Positions 1 through 8,358 of a stretch of DNA of 64,000 nucleotides are shown here, one piece after another. Each line of letters opens with the position of its first letter. Positions within the stretch are counted from its first letter, which is position 1. Position numbers and translations under genes: made by a program. Origin of the DNA: Desulfogranum japonicum DSM 18378 (GTDB lineage Bacteria > Desulfobacterota > Desulfobulbia > Desulfobulbales > Desulfobulbaceae); NCBI RefSeq assembly GCF_000429945.1, contig NZ_KE386995.1, positions 63,238 to 127,237 on the forward strand, in the 5' to 3' direction. Below the pieces are notes generated by a model. The model had not been told where the DNA came from. It worked only from the letters and a program-made list of their open reading frames with translations, and searched no databases.

Positions 1-1030
1 GCGGCTGGGTGAGAATCTGTACAAAAGCACAGACGTAGCCAGCACCGATGACAGGGGTTAAGCTGGTGATAGGAGCTGCTGCAAAGGCTGAAAATATCGT
101 TGCAGGATGGGCTAAAGCAAAGATAGCGCCAATGGAACTGGGGATACCATTTGCCAGTATCCAGTAAAGTGCATTGGATCCCGCTTCAGTCGCACCCTGT
201 TTTAAACCTATGAGTAGAATAGAGGTAATAATGAGTAGTGGAATGGACCAGCCTGCAACTTTCCACTTGCGAGAGACAGGGGGAATGGTGTTGATCTCTG
301 CCATTCGCTCTTCATTGTTTTCATGGAGCCGTCGTGAGATACCAGCTACATGTCCGGCCCCTACGACGGCAACAATACGTGACCCCTCGGCAGACTTGAT
401 TTTTTCCGCCATATATATGTCACGTTCATCAATGAGAACACGTTTTGTGTCCGGAAAAGTTTGGCCAAGTTCTTCCATGAGCTCGGAGAGAACATCCTTC
501 TGGCGTAACTCACAGAGTTTTTCTTCATCAATCGTGGTACTGTCAAAGAGACTTGCAACCATGGTTGAGAGGAGATACATTTTTTTCCATAATCCTGTTT
601 CTCTCCAAGCTCTTCTCAGGGTTACCCTCACATCGCGATCACATAGATCCACAGGGATGGAAAATGTCTCTGCTGCCCGGGCGGCAGTAAGAAGTTCCGT
701 GCCTGGTGCTATGCCGATCTGACTGCCGAGTTTTTTCTGGTATGCGGAAAGCACAAGATTTACAAATAAGGTTGCCAGTTGCTTATTGCGGATAATTTGT
801 TTCAGATCCAGATTCTTCCAGCTTTTGCTTTCAGAAAGTGCCGTGTATCGTTTTTCATCCAGCTCAATACATACTCGATCAGGTTGTTCATGCTCAATAA
901 TGGACGCTACCAAATCCGCTGACTGCTGGGAAATATGTGCCGTACCAACGAGAAGTATAGTTTTCCCGTCGATATCATGGCAGGTGACGTCTTGTGGATA
1001 GTCGTTATGGTGTTGAGGTTCGTGCGTCAT
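1..1030 (-). CDS. TraB/PrgY-family membrane protein (3' end beyond window)
   Basis: Open from an ATG at 1030 to the left edge with no stop, so the C-terminus is missing. The N-terminal half has the family signature GTAHISQQSADLV near residue 32, then a conserved CIELDEKRY stretch. A second conserved patch, IVAVVGAGHVAGI, sits near residue 225. After about residue 255 the protein becomes hydrophobic (several likely membrane segments, e.g. WSIPLLIITSILLIGL). TraB proteins are named for the enterococcal pheromone-shutdown factor and are related to TIKI/EreA-type metal-dependent hydrolases; the bacterial role is not established. The gene stands alone in front of a 940 bp repeat-bearing gap. Family assignment is firm, function is not. 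Confidence 0.85.
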   Translation of the reverse strand, partial: MTHEPQHHNDYPQDVTCHDIDGKTILLVGTAHISQQSADLVASIIEHEQPDRVCIELDEKRYTALSESKSWKNLDLKQIIRNKQLATLFVNLVLSAYQKKLGSQIGIAPGTELLTAARAAETFSIPVDLCDRDVRVTLRRAWRETGLWKKMYLLSTMVASLFDSTTIDEEKLCELRQKDVLSELMEELGQTFPDTKRVLIDERDIYMAEKIKSAEGSRIVAVVGAGHVAGISRRLHENNEERMAEINTIPPVSRKWKVAGWSIPLLIITSILLIGLKQGATEAGSNALYWILANGIPSSIGAIFALAHPATIFSAFAAAPITSLTPVIGAGYVCAFVQILTQP

Positions 1031-1064
1031 ATTCTACTTTTTAATAAATGATCATTTGCGAAAG

Positions 1065-1231
1065 TTAAGGGTCGCGGAAAATAATACATATCCAAAAAAA
1101 CGTAAGATATCGGTTTGATAACGTCGTCGCGTCAATGGTTCCATACTGGCCCTATTGAGCCCTTGGCACGACGACCTTACCAAATTGAGAGACAAGTAAG
1201 ATTGGATAATTTATTTTTTCCGTGTCTCTAG
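1065..1231 (+). repeat. Repeat A, copy 1 (MITE-like inverted repeat, ~167 bp)
   Basis: Begins TTAAGGGTCGCGGAAAA and ends with a near reverse complement (TTTTTTCCGTGTCTCTAG). About 31 bp at each end pair imperfectly, and an inner pair (around 1112-1138 and 1162-1185) pairs again. Closely similar copies lie at 33131-33298 (opposite strand) and 38753-38919. No coding capacity. Confidence 0.85.
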
Positions 1232-1595
1232 GGCAAGATTCCTCTTTACGTTAGGAAGAATGTTTTTCTTATACATGCGTCAGTGGCAGGCCTATATATA
1301 TTCGTCTCTATGGAGAAGTGAAAACAGGATACGTCCGCAAGAATATAGGCGTGAATTGGTAATAAAGCAAGTCGTAGAGAGTGGCTGGTGTTTGTGAGAA
1401 ATATGCAAGGCATCACAGGACACGCTTGATTTTTCGGAAAGTACAAACAACACTTCAGAACGAAAAATTTTACAGGGGTATAGTCACAGCAAAGACGCTA
1501 AAGCAAGATGTGTAGCAGTGGCGACGGAGTGTTTGCATGTACATGATCTTTGCATTGTATTTCTGTAGTATGTCTAAAATTTTATACTGGGAATA

Positions 1596-1611
1596 TCAGG
1601 TATATACCTGA
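1596..1611. promoter_or_regulatory. Perfect 16 bp palindrome (possible operator)
   Basis: TCAGGTATATACCTGA is fully self-complementary and lies 17 bp from repeat B copy 1. It could bind a dimeric repressor, but no gene starts nearby, so the role is unknown. Confidence 0.3.
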
Positions 1612-1627
1612 AGTAAGATTTGGAGTG

Positions 1628-1785
1628 ACTGCTTACAGTGCCCCTGATCCTTCCGCGACCAGACTGGTTTATGTATGGGACAATACATTACGCCAGCCTG
1701 CTGGCGAAAACCTCAGGTACCCTGAAAGCAGTTACAAATACAGGAAGGGTTCCAGATGTAGTCACTTACACTATGGGGAGTTACG
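1628..1785 (-). repeat. Repeat B, copy 1
   Basis: Read on the minus strand it starts CGTAACTCCCCATAG and ends CTGTAAGCAGT. In between it matches copies at 30897-31049 and 39541-39695, including GGTACCTGAGGTT and CTGGTCGCGGAA. The ends carry a short terminal inverted repeat best seen in copy 2. Confidence 0.8.
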
Positions 1786-1930
1786 ATTTGAAGTATACAT
1801 TGATCGGAGAAAAAAAGTTATTCACGGACATGCTCCAGGAAGGCTGTTCGAGATTACCCTTTTCCCCTGATAGGTGTTTCTTAGGAAAAAGCGTGCTCGC
1901 ACTATTGAGTGGATGGCCGTGTTTATTTTT

Positions 1931-1977
1931 CTAATCTGTCTTGACCTGTGAAAAAAATCTTTCAGACAGCCTCCTAA
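1931..1977 (-). terminator. D-type hairpin abutting the mltD stop
   Basis: On the minus strand the mltD stop is followed at once by GGAGGCTGTCTGAAAG and a run of seven T. CTGTCT at 1935-1940 pairs with AGACAG about 22 bp away. The GACAG..CTCC core recurs at 36745-36788, 41732-41806 and 62728-62745. Plausible 3' processing or termination signal; the stem is short. Confidence 0.4.
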
Positions 1978-3713
1978 CCTTTTTTTATAACCAGTTTAGT
2001 GCCGGGGTGTATCATGTTGTTACCCAGGTTATTCCACTCTCTGATTTGGGAGGCAGAAACTTGAAATTTTTTGGCAATCGTCCAGAGAGAGTCTCCATTT
2101 TGGACTTGATACACCAGTTGAACAGCCGTATCAGGGAGTATGTCATCACTGTTCTTCTCCGAAGAATGTGGATTCTTCTTTTTTGATCCCTGGAGAACAA
2201 TTATAGCCTGGGAGAGGTCTGCCACTTGCGACTCTGGAGAAGCTGACTCAGCCATCTGCACTTGCGGAGCAACTGGAGAGGAATTTGAGAGATACAATGC
2301 TATATGATCACCAGCCCGTATTTTTTTTACATTTCTGATGTTGTTCCATTGCTGAATGATGCGGACAGGAACATCGTATTTTTTTGCGAGTCCGGATAGC
2401 GTTTCCCCTGGTTTGAGTTCATGCAGAAGCATTTGACCTTCTCTTCCAGCCTTTGCGAATCTGCTTTCCGGTGTCTCCCCCTTTTTTAGAAGGATATATT
2501 TTGTCGCTCTATAGGGTATGCGCAGACGCTGTCCTTTTTTCAGAGATGCGGTTCGCAGTTTGTTCGCTTTGAGTAATGTGGTTTTATTGATACGGTATTT
2601 TCTACAAATGCTGCTAAGTGTATCGCCAGAGTAGACGGTGTGTGTTGTATAATCTGTTGTCACCACGGGATGAAGACGTTTGAGGTTTTTGGCAACAAGA
2701 TTATGGGTGCCATGCGGGATTCGCATCGCATATGACTCGTTTCCGGGTGGAGTCTGGTTTTTTCGAAGCTCTGTATTCAGTGTTCGTAACTTTTTTACTG
2801 TGGTGGATGCTGACACTGCAATTGCTTCCAGATCAGTACCTGGCGGGATCGTTATCAGGTCGTATTTCTGGGGTTTCTTGTACTCTATGTCGTTAAATCC
2901 GTACTTTTCTGGGTTTCTTCCAACAATAATTGCAGCAAGCAGTTTGGGAACATAGCGTTTTGTTTCAAGGGAAAGGTGATTGTGGCTGGCAATTTCCCAG
3001 AAGTCCTTGGTATTGTATTTGCGTATGGCTTTACCTATGCGCCCTTCTCCGGCATTATATGCTGCAACGGCAAGATACCAGTCTCCAAATTCATCATATA
3101 AACAGGAGAGGTACTTTATGGCAGCAAGGGTCGCTTTGTTAGGTTCTCTTCGTTCATCTACCCATTTGTTTATACGCAAACCATAAAGTTTCCCAGTGCC
3201 GGGGATAAACTGCCATAGCCCTGCAGCGTGGGCTCTGGAGTATGCGGTGGGATTGTATCCTGATTCGATCATAGCCAGAAAAACCAGGTCTTTGGGGAGG
3301 CCTGCTTTCTCCAGTTCACCTTCTATGAATGTCTGGTATTGTTTTGAACGGGCAAGCCAGTGTGCAAAAGTTTTACGCTGGCGGCCCTGGAACTGGTTAA
3401 TATAAAACTGGACCTGCTTGTTGACGATAACGGGAAAGTCATAGGTGATTTCTCCTGCTGACTTTCCTGCGGCAGGAGCATCCCATGAACCTGTTTTATC
3501 CAGTTCCTGCAATTCTTCAGTCAGTGATGGCTCTGACTCCATGGTAAGGTAGGACAGTTCATCCACAGTAGGGCTGGATTCTTCTTCCTGAAGAGTTTGG
3601 TTGTCTTTGCCTGCACAGGGTTGATAGTTGGGAGCATGGCCTGAACAGGCCGTAAGGGTGGCTAGGCAGACAACTACGACGGCTTGAAGGCAAAAACGTG
3701 CATATATGGTCAT
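1974..3713 (-). CDS. mltD: Membrane-bound lytic transglycosylase D with three LysM domains
   Basis: Cuts the glycan strands of peptidoglycan, leaving 1,6-anhydroMurNAc ends, in the periplasm at the outer membrane. 579 aa. A lipoprotein signal ends in lipobox LTAC (Cys23). The SLT goose-lysozyme-like domain spans about 110-260 with the catalytic Glu at 150 in AMIESGYNP, followed by AAGLWQFIPGT and AVAAYNAGEGR. Three LysM peptidoglycan-binding modules follow at about 357-400, 430-475 and 534-577. E. coli MltD has two LysM, so this is a slightly longer version. It starts at an ATG with GGA five bases upstream. It is divergent from the large PBP gene next door, pairing a wall-cutting with a wall-making enzyme. 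Confidence 0.93.
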   Translation of the reverse strand: MTIYARFCLQAVVVVCLATLTACSGHAPNYQPCAGKDNQTLQEEESSPTVDELSYLTMESEPSLTEELQELDKTGSWDAPAAGKSAGEITYDFPVIVNKQVQFYINQFQGRQRKTFAHWLARSKQYQTFIEGELEKAGLPKDLVFLAMIESGYNPTAYSRAHAAGLWQFIPGTGKLYGLRINKWVDERREPNKATLAAIKYLSCLYDEFGDWYLAVAAYNAGEGRIGKAIRKYNTKDFWEIASHNHLSLETKRYVPKLLAAIIVGRNPEKYGFNDIEYKKPQKYDLITIPPGTDLEAIAVSASTTVKKLRTLNTELRKNQTPPGNESYAMRIPHGTHNLVAKNLKRLHPVVTTDYTTHTVYSGDTLSSICRKYRINKTTLLKANKLRTASLKKGQRLRIPYRATKYILLKKGETPESRFAKAGREGQMLLHELKPGETLSGLAKKYDVPVRIIQQWNNIRNVKKIRAGDHIALYLSNSSPVAPQVQMAESASPESQVADLSQAIIVLQGSKKKNPHSSEKNSDDILPDTAVQLVYQVQNGDSLWTIAKKFQVSASQIREWNNLGNNMIHPGTKLVIKKG

Positions 3714-4033
3714 AAAAATCCGAAGGCGGGAATAAACGGCTAGTAGGTTGAAATCGTATTGTTTTTTTCGTAATCAGCAGTATGATATTGCGCCAATTAA
3801 TTATAATTCCGCTTCTATTACCATTTATCGTAGTGGTTTTTCAAGGAAAATTGTGATGTTATCAAGTCTTTTTTGTGTTGCCCTTCTAAGCTGATACTGT
3901 ATCTGGTATAAGAAGATCGTATACACACCCCCATAGGAAGTGGTTATACAAGAAGACAGAGTGAAGTTACGAGGAACGACGTGTAACCCCCTGTTTTATT
4001 CTGAAGCAGAGTGCCTTAATCAATACAGGAATA
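3714..4033. other. 320 bp divergent intergenic region
   Basis: Separates mltD (minus) from the large PBP gene (plus), so it must hold promoters for both. An extended -10-like element (TGGTATAAG, 3905-3912) faces the PBP gene, but I find no convincing -35. No repeat copy or small gene seen. Confidence 0.4.
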
Positions 4034-7000
4034 ATGCGAAAATTTTTTAAATATACATTGTGGTTTTTTTTCATCCTTTTTCTGCTGGCGGCAATCACAG
4101 CCGCCGGTGGTCTCTATTACCTTGTGGTGGTAGAACCCGGTCCGGAAATAGAAGAAGAATACATTAACAGTATTTTAGGAAGAGAAAGCCCTGTGTTTTA
4201 CAGGGACGGAGAAACAAAAATTGGAGTTCTGTTTGAAGATTACCATCGGCAGTACGTCCCATTTGACTCTATTCCTAAAGATTTTGTTTATGCTATTGTT
4301 GCTGCCGAGGATGGACACTTTTTTTCCCATTACGGTATCGATATCACAGGGATCGGCAGGGCCATGCTTGCCAATATAAAGGCTGGTCGTGTGGTTCAGG
4401 GCGGAAGCACCTTGACGCAGCAGGCAGCTAAAAATCTTTTCAAAAGAGAATCAAGAAGTTACCGGGCAAAACTTAAGGAACTTCTCTACGCCTTGCGCCT
4501 GGAACACCGATACAGCAAAGAAAAAATCCTGGAATTTTATTGCAACCAGTTTTTTGTAAGTGGCAATGGCCATGGTCTTGGCGTGGCCGCGCGATATTAT
4601 TTTGACAAGGATGTTTCTGAACTTAACCTGCTGGAGTGCGCTTTTATTGCAGGAAGCGTTCAACGCCCAAATTATTATAATCCTTTTACAAAACACAACC
4701 AGGCTCATCCTGAAGAGGCTCGCAAAAAAGTCGACAAGCGTGTGCGTTACGTACTTGGGCAGATGTTGGAAAATGGAACCATAACCCGTGAAGCTTATGA
4801 CCGGGTCATAGCCACAGATGTGGCATTTAATAAGGGGAAAATGCGGTTTCGAGTCAACACTGCCATGGATCTGGTAAAGGACGGGCTGAGCTCTTCAGTG
4901 GTAACACAAGCCTTAAGGCAGCATGGAATCTCAAATGTTTCCACTTCTGGCATCCGTGTTTATACCAGTTTGGATAAAGCTCTTAATCAAAAAGCACTGG
5001 AAGCCTTAAGACAGCAGCTATCATACCTGGGAATACGTCTTGAGGGGTATGATCGCACATCGGTGCAAACCGAATATGAAGAGCTTAAATATTCAGGTGA
5101 CAAAGAATTTTTGCCAGGCGCTTTCATGTTTGGAGAAATCGTTGACGCCCCTCTCCCTGATGATGGTGTCGTCTGGGTGTCCTTATCCGATGATGAGCGT
5201 GCTCTGCTCGATCAGAGTGGACTGGATGAAGCTCTAGATGCTTATGTTATGCATGTCCGTGGTCGCTGGCAAAAAGCGACGGCACGGGATAGAAAACAAC
5301 TGATCGGCCAACTCGTAGCAGGAGACAGCATTTATGTGCGGTTGCGAGAGCAGAACGATGACGGTACATGGCTGGTGGACCTTGAAAAGTATCCCTCTGT
5401 AGAAGGTGGTGCCATGGTCTTGCAGAAGGGGATGATTCGAGCCATGGCCGGCGGAATGACCGATCAGTATTTTAACAGAGCTGTTGATGCCAAAAGGTTG
5501 ATGGGCTCCACATTCAAACCTTTTCTATTTGCAGCTGCCATGCAGTTGGGCTGGAGTTCAGTGGATCTGCTGGATAATAGAAGAGATGTGTTTGTTTTCA
5601 TGGACAGGCCATATTTTCCCCGCCCAGATCATCACAGCGATCATGACTTTGTCAGTATGAGCTGGGCAGGGGTAAAATCGGAAAATGTCGCTGCTGTCTG
5701 GCTTGTATATCATTTGCTTGATCATGTGAGCCTGCCGGGACTGCGGGAAATGGCTCAGCACCTTGACATGGCTCCTCGAATTCAAGATGGCAAGAGCGAA
5801 TCTTACGAGCAGTTTCGCAATCGTATCCGCGATCATTACGGTATAGTCATGAATAATGATACGTTCTACAGGGCTGCCTTTGAGAAGGCCAAGAGATCCC
5901 TGCGTGCTGATTTCTATTTCGACGGCCGCATTGAAGATTATCAGAGATTACTTCGGATACACGATGGCGTCAGCTTTGGTCAGTATCAGGAGTCCTTGCG
6001 TACTGCAATGGGGAGAAAGAGGGCAGGCGCTTCAGAACGAGCAGAGTTGTCGTTAAGGCTGGGGCTTTTGCATTTAAATTATGCTTCTCTTGACCAGGTG
6101 AGAATACGGCTTGAGCAGTATAGAAGTTTTATAGAAGCAAAGATCCGCCTGCATGATTCTTTTCTTCCTGACTATTCCCAGCCTCTTCCTTCCCGTCCTG
6201 AAGGTTTTTTGGTCAGAGATGGCTCGGGTAGAGTTCATTATACGTTGCGCTCTCCTTTGCCTGATGATTGGAATATTGTTTCCATTGATAGGATAGTGGA
6301 ATATGTCGGCTCTCTGGATAGACAACAGCAGGAAAGGTTTTGGCAGAGGATACAGCTTGAAGAGAGTGTCACCTATGAGAGTCTGGTTCAGTTTACCAAT
6401 CAAATAGCTGTTGAAGAGAGCGCATTGCGTAATAAACGCGCATATTCCCTGGAAGTTTTGAGTGAGGTTCGTGACTACAGGGTTATGCTCGGGCTCCGTT
6501 ATCTTATCAGCCTCGCGCGACAGTCCGGAATAGAGAGCGAACTGGAACCCGTCCTATCTTTTCCGCTGGGCTCCAATGTAATCACACTTTTTGAAGCCAC
6601 GCGGATGTACGAAACCATTATTACTGGAAAGCGCTATCAGGTCGGAGCTGCAGCCGAGATGACCGAACAGCTGGCCGGAGAAAGTGGAAGTGCGCCGGGA
6701 AAGGCGATAATTGAGCGTATTGAAGCTCCTGACGGCGAGGTTATTTATGCCTATAATGGAGAAAGTAGGTCGGTTTTTGATGAAAAGGTTGCTATGGGCA
6801 TAACCGATATTTTGTACAATACTGTGCGTTATGGCACTGGCAGGTATGCAAGTGATCATGTTCGCCTGCACAGTGATAACATTGACAGAGAACAGGAGTT
6901 GGAAGCTCTGGACGTACCTGTTCCCCTGCTGGGAAAAACCGGTACCGCCAACAGGTACCGCAATGCTGCCTTTCTGGGTGGTGTTCCTGTGCTTACCGGT

Positions 7001-7411
7001 GCGAACAGTTCTCATTTGACTGTGGATGAGGGATATACCATAGGAGTGTATATCGGCTACGATGAAAATGCCTCAATGGTTCGCAAAAATAACCGAATCA
7101 GTGGCTCGCAGGGTGCTCTTCCTGCCTGGTCTGCCATAGCTGATGCTGTGTTGCAGATAGAGGCGACAGGTGATAAAGTCGATCCCATAGACCTTTCTTT
7201 TAATGGATTGAACCTTCAGTATTCCAATTCCGGCCAGGTGTTTGTGGTAGTTGATCCTGACGCTGGCGGAAAGCCCGTTGACGGAGCATCACCTTTTCAA
7301 GGGAATCTTGCTCCACAGGTTCCAAGCTGTTTGGCATATGGTCATGCTACCCTTGACGGACATTTTGAGCCAAAACGATTCTTTCTTCCTTATTGGAAAA
7401 ATACTCCGTGA
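4034..7411 (+). CDS. Oversized class A penicillin-binding protein
   Basis: Bifunctional peptidoglycan synthase of the inner membrane, 1125 aa against the usual 650-850. One N-terminal membrane segment (about 8-32). GT51 glycosyltransferase domain about 65-250, with catalytic Glu92 in AAEDGHFFSHYG and GGSTLTQQ near 123. Transpeptidase motifs are complete: SxxK at 492-495 (GSTFKPF), SxN at 549-551 (SEN), KTGT from 968. The gap between SxN and KTG is over 400 residues, including a charged, helix-like stretch at about 575-805 that I cannot match to any domain. Preceded by AGGA four bases before the ATG. Likely peptidoglycan synthesis in a specialised setting; catalytic residues suggest it is active. 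Confidence 0.88.
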   Translation: MRKFFKYTLWFFFILFLLAAITAAGGLYYLVVVEPGPEIEEEYINSILGRESPVFYRDGETKIGVLFEDYHRQYVPFDSIPKDFVYAIVAAEDGHFFSHYGIDITGIGRAMLANIKAGRVVQGGSTLTQQAAKNLFKRESRSYRAKLKELLYALRLEHRYSKEKILEFYCNQFFVSGNGHGLGVAARYYFDKDVSELNLLECAFIAGSVQRPNYYNPFTKHNQAHPEEARKKVDKRVRYVLGQMLENGTITREAYDRVIATDVAFNKGKMRFRVNTAMDLVKDGLSSSVVTQALRQHGISNVSTSGIRVYTSLDKALNQKALEALRQQLSYLGIRLEGYDRTSVQTEYEELKYSGDKEFLPGAFMFGEIVDAPLPDDGVVWVSLSDDERALLDQSGLDEALDAYVMHVRGRWQKATARDRKQLIGQLVAGDSIYVRLREQNDDGTWLVDLEKYPSVEGGAMVLQKGMIRAMAGGMTDQYFNRAVDAKRLMGSTFKPFLFAAAMQLGWSSVDLLDNRRDVFVFMDRPYFPRPDHHSDHDFVSMSWAGVKSENVAAVWLVYHLLDHVSLPGLREMAQHLDMAPRIQDGKSESYEQFRNRIRDHYGIVMNNDTFYRAAFEKAKRSLRADFYFDGRIEDYQRLLRIHDGVSFGQYQESLRTAMGRKRAGASERAELSLRLGLLHLNYASLDQVRIRLEQYRSFIEAKIRLHDSFLPDYSQPLPSRPEGFLVRDGSGRVHYTLRSPLPDDWNIVSIDRIVEYVGSLDRQQQERFWQRIQLEESVTYESLVQFTNQIAVEESALRNKRAYSLEVLSEVRDYRVMLGLRYLISLARQSGIESELEPVLSFPLGSNVITLFEATRMYETIITGKRYQVGAAAEMTEQLAGESGSAPGKAIIERIEAPDGEVIYAYNGESRSVFDEKVAMGITDILYNTVRYGTGRYASDHVRLHSDNIDREQELEALDVPVPLLGKTGTANRYRNAAFLGGVPVLTGANSSHLTVDEGYTIGVYIGYDENASMVRKNNRISGSQGALPAWSAIADAVLQIEATGDKVDPIDLSFNGLNLQYSNSGQVFVVVDPDAGGKPVDGASPFQGNLAPQVPSCLAYGHATLDGHFEPKRFFLPYWKNTP

Positions 7412-7611
7412 TTTGATGTTGTGGGTGTTGGTGACGAGCGACGTTTGAACGCGCTGGAAATAAAGGAAAGTATCTTCAACGCGGTTTTTTTTGGCGCAGG
7501 AAGGGGACAAGCAAGGGCATGTTGGGAGGTAGAATATCAAGACGTTGATCTAACTCTTTGAAATTGTATGGTTGTGTTTCTCTGGAATGCAGATTGCTAT
7601 GAGAAATACGG

Positions 7612-7627
7612 ATACAACCGGTTGTAT
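7612..7627. promoter_or_regulatory. Perfect 16 bp palindrome upstream of the EF-hand gene
   Basis: ATACAACCGGTTGTAT is perfectly self-complementary and ends 27 bp before the ATG at 7655. A related half (TTGTATGGTTGTG) lies about 50 bp further upstream. Good candidate operator for the small secreted protein; the cognate regulator is not in view. Confidence 0.4.
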
Positions 7628-7654
7628 GAACCAACAATGTAAGAGGAGTTTGTC

Positions 7655-7876
7655 ATGATACGAGTATTTTTTAGCTGTTGTTTTGGATTGCTCTTTATCA
7701 CGGGTGGCAGTGTCGTGGCTGGGGATTTGCACTCAGCTTTGGATATTGATAAAGACGGATATGTCACAGCTCACGAGGCGGAGGTTATGCCGGAATTGAT
7801 AGAGCAGTTTGCAGTTCTTGATGCCAACAGGGATGGTAAACTCGATGCAGCTGAATTAAGTTTGTTTAATGGGTAA
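7655..7876 (+). CDS. Small exported EF-hand calcium-binding protein
   Basis: 73 aa. An N-terminal signal peptide (about 1-22, ending VVAG) is followed by two canonical 12-residue EF-hand loops: D30-E41 (DIDKDGYVTAHE) and D56-E67 (DANRDGKLDAAE). Both carry acidic ligands at positions 1, 3, 5 and 12 and Gly at position 6, so both should bind Ca2+. AAGAGGAG is well placed before the ATG. It looks like a minimal periplasmic or secreted calcium buffer or sensor. It sits alone after the large PBP gene, 243 bp away. No enzymatic domain; partner unknown. Confidence 0.82.
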   Translation: MIRVFFSCCFGLLFITGGSVVAGDLHSALDIDKDGYVTAHEAEVMPELIEQFAVLDANRDGKLDAAELSLFNG

Positions 7877-8358
7877 AGCCATAGTTCTTCATCTATGCAG
7901 GGAGCATCCCGAGGAAAATTGAGCCAGCCGGTGCGAGTTGTTGTTTTCTATCGGCTTTCACTGGCTGTCAGCTTGGAGGCATCCCTTCTGGTCTTGTTGC
8001 GTGGCTGTTGTCCCAAAGCGGTCAGGTAGCGTAGTTTCTTAGCTGCTATGCATTGGTCCTTCCGCGGGAACTGTGCTGCTTTTTCGGTATTTTCTTACAG
8101 AAAGCGATTGTCCCTCCTTGTATTATCTGATATCCTTTCGCAAATTTTCAGACTAGTTCCATTGTCGTGAATGGTTAGTACGTGGAGATTGTAGGCTCAC
8201 TGCTGTCCTGTGGGCTGACGCTGTAATTCCTTTTTTTCCTGTATTTTGTTTTGCATAGTGATCTGATAAGCTGAATCAATACCAGTATTGAGATTGGATT
8301 GCTGTCGTCTACTGGAAACCTGATCAAAGAAATCGTTGACTAGAAGATACTATCTGCC
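7877..8358. other. 482 bp gap, no gene recognised
   Basis: No repeat A or B copy, RNA gene or convincing coding frame. AGCCAG and CTGGCT around 7922-7975 could form a weak long-range stem. A promoter for the lipoprotein gene must lie here but no clean -35/-10 pair is visible. Confidence 0.5.

Larger units (their letters stand above)
1031..1973. other. 943 bp gene-free gap between traB-like gene and mltD
   Basis: Holds repeat A copy 1, a perfect 16 bp palindrome at 1596-1611, repeat B copy 1 and a D-type hairpin next to the mltD stop. Short open frames here run through repeat sequence, lack ribosome binding sites and resemble no protein. Nothing else recognised. Confidence 0.7.

Noticed and set aside
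174-1001. Plus-strand open frames opposite the TraB-like gene
   Set aside because: The minus strand carries a clear TraB-family protein over the whole stretch; the plus frames have no similarity or start signals.
1550-1934. Two overlapping plus-strand frames of about 100 codons
   Set aside because: They run through repeat B copy 1, have no ribosome binding site, and the repeat's other copies do not keep the frame.
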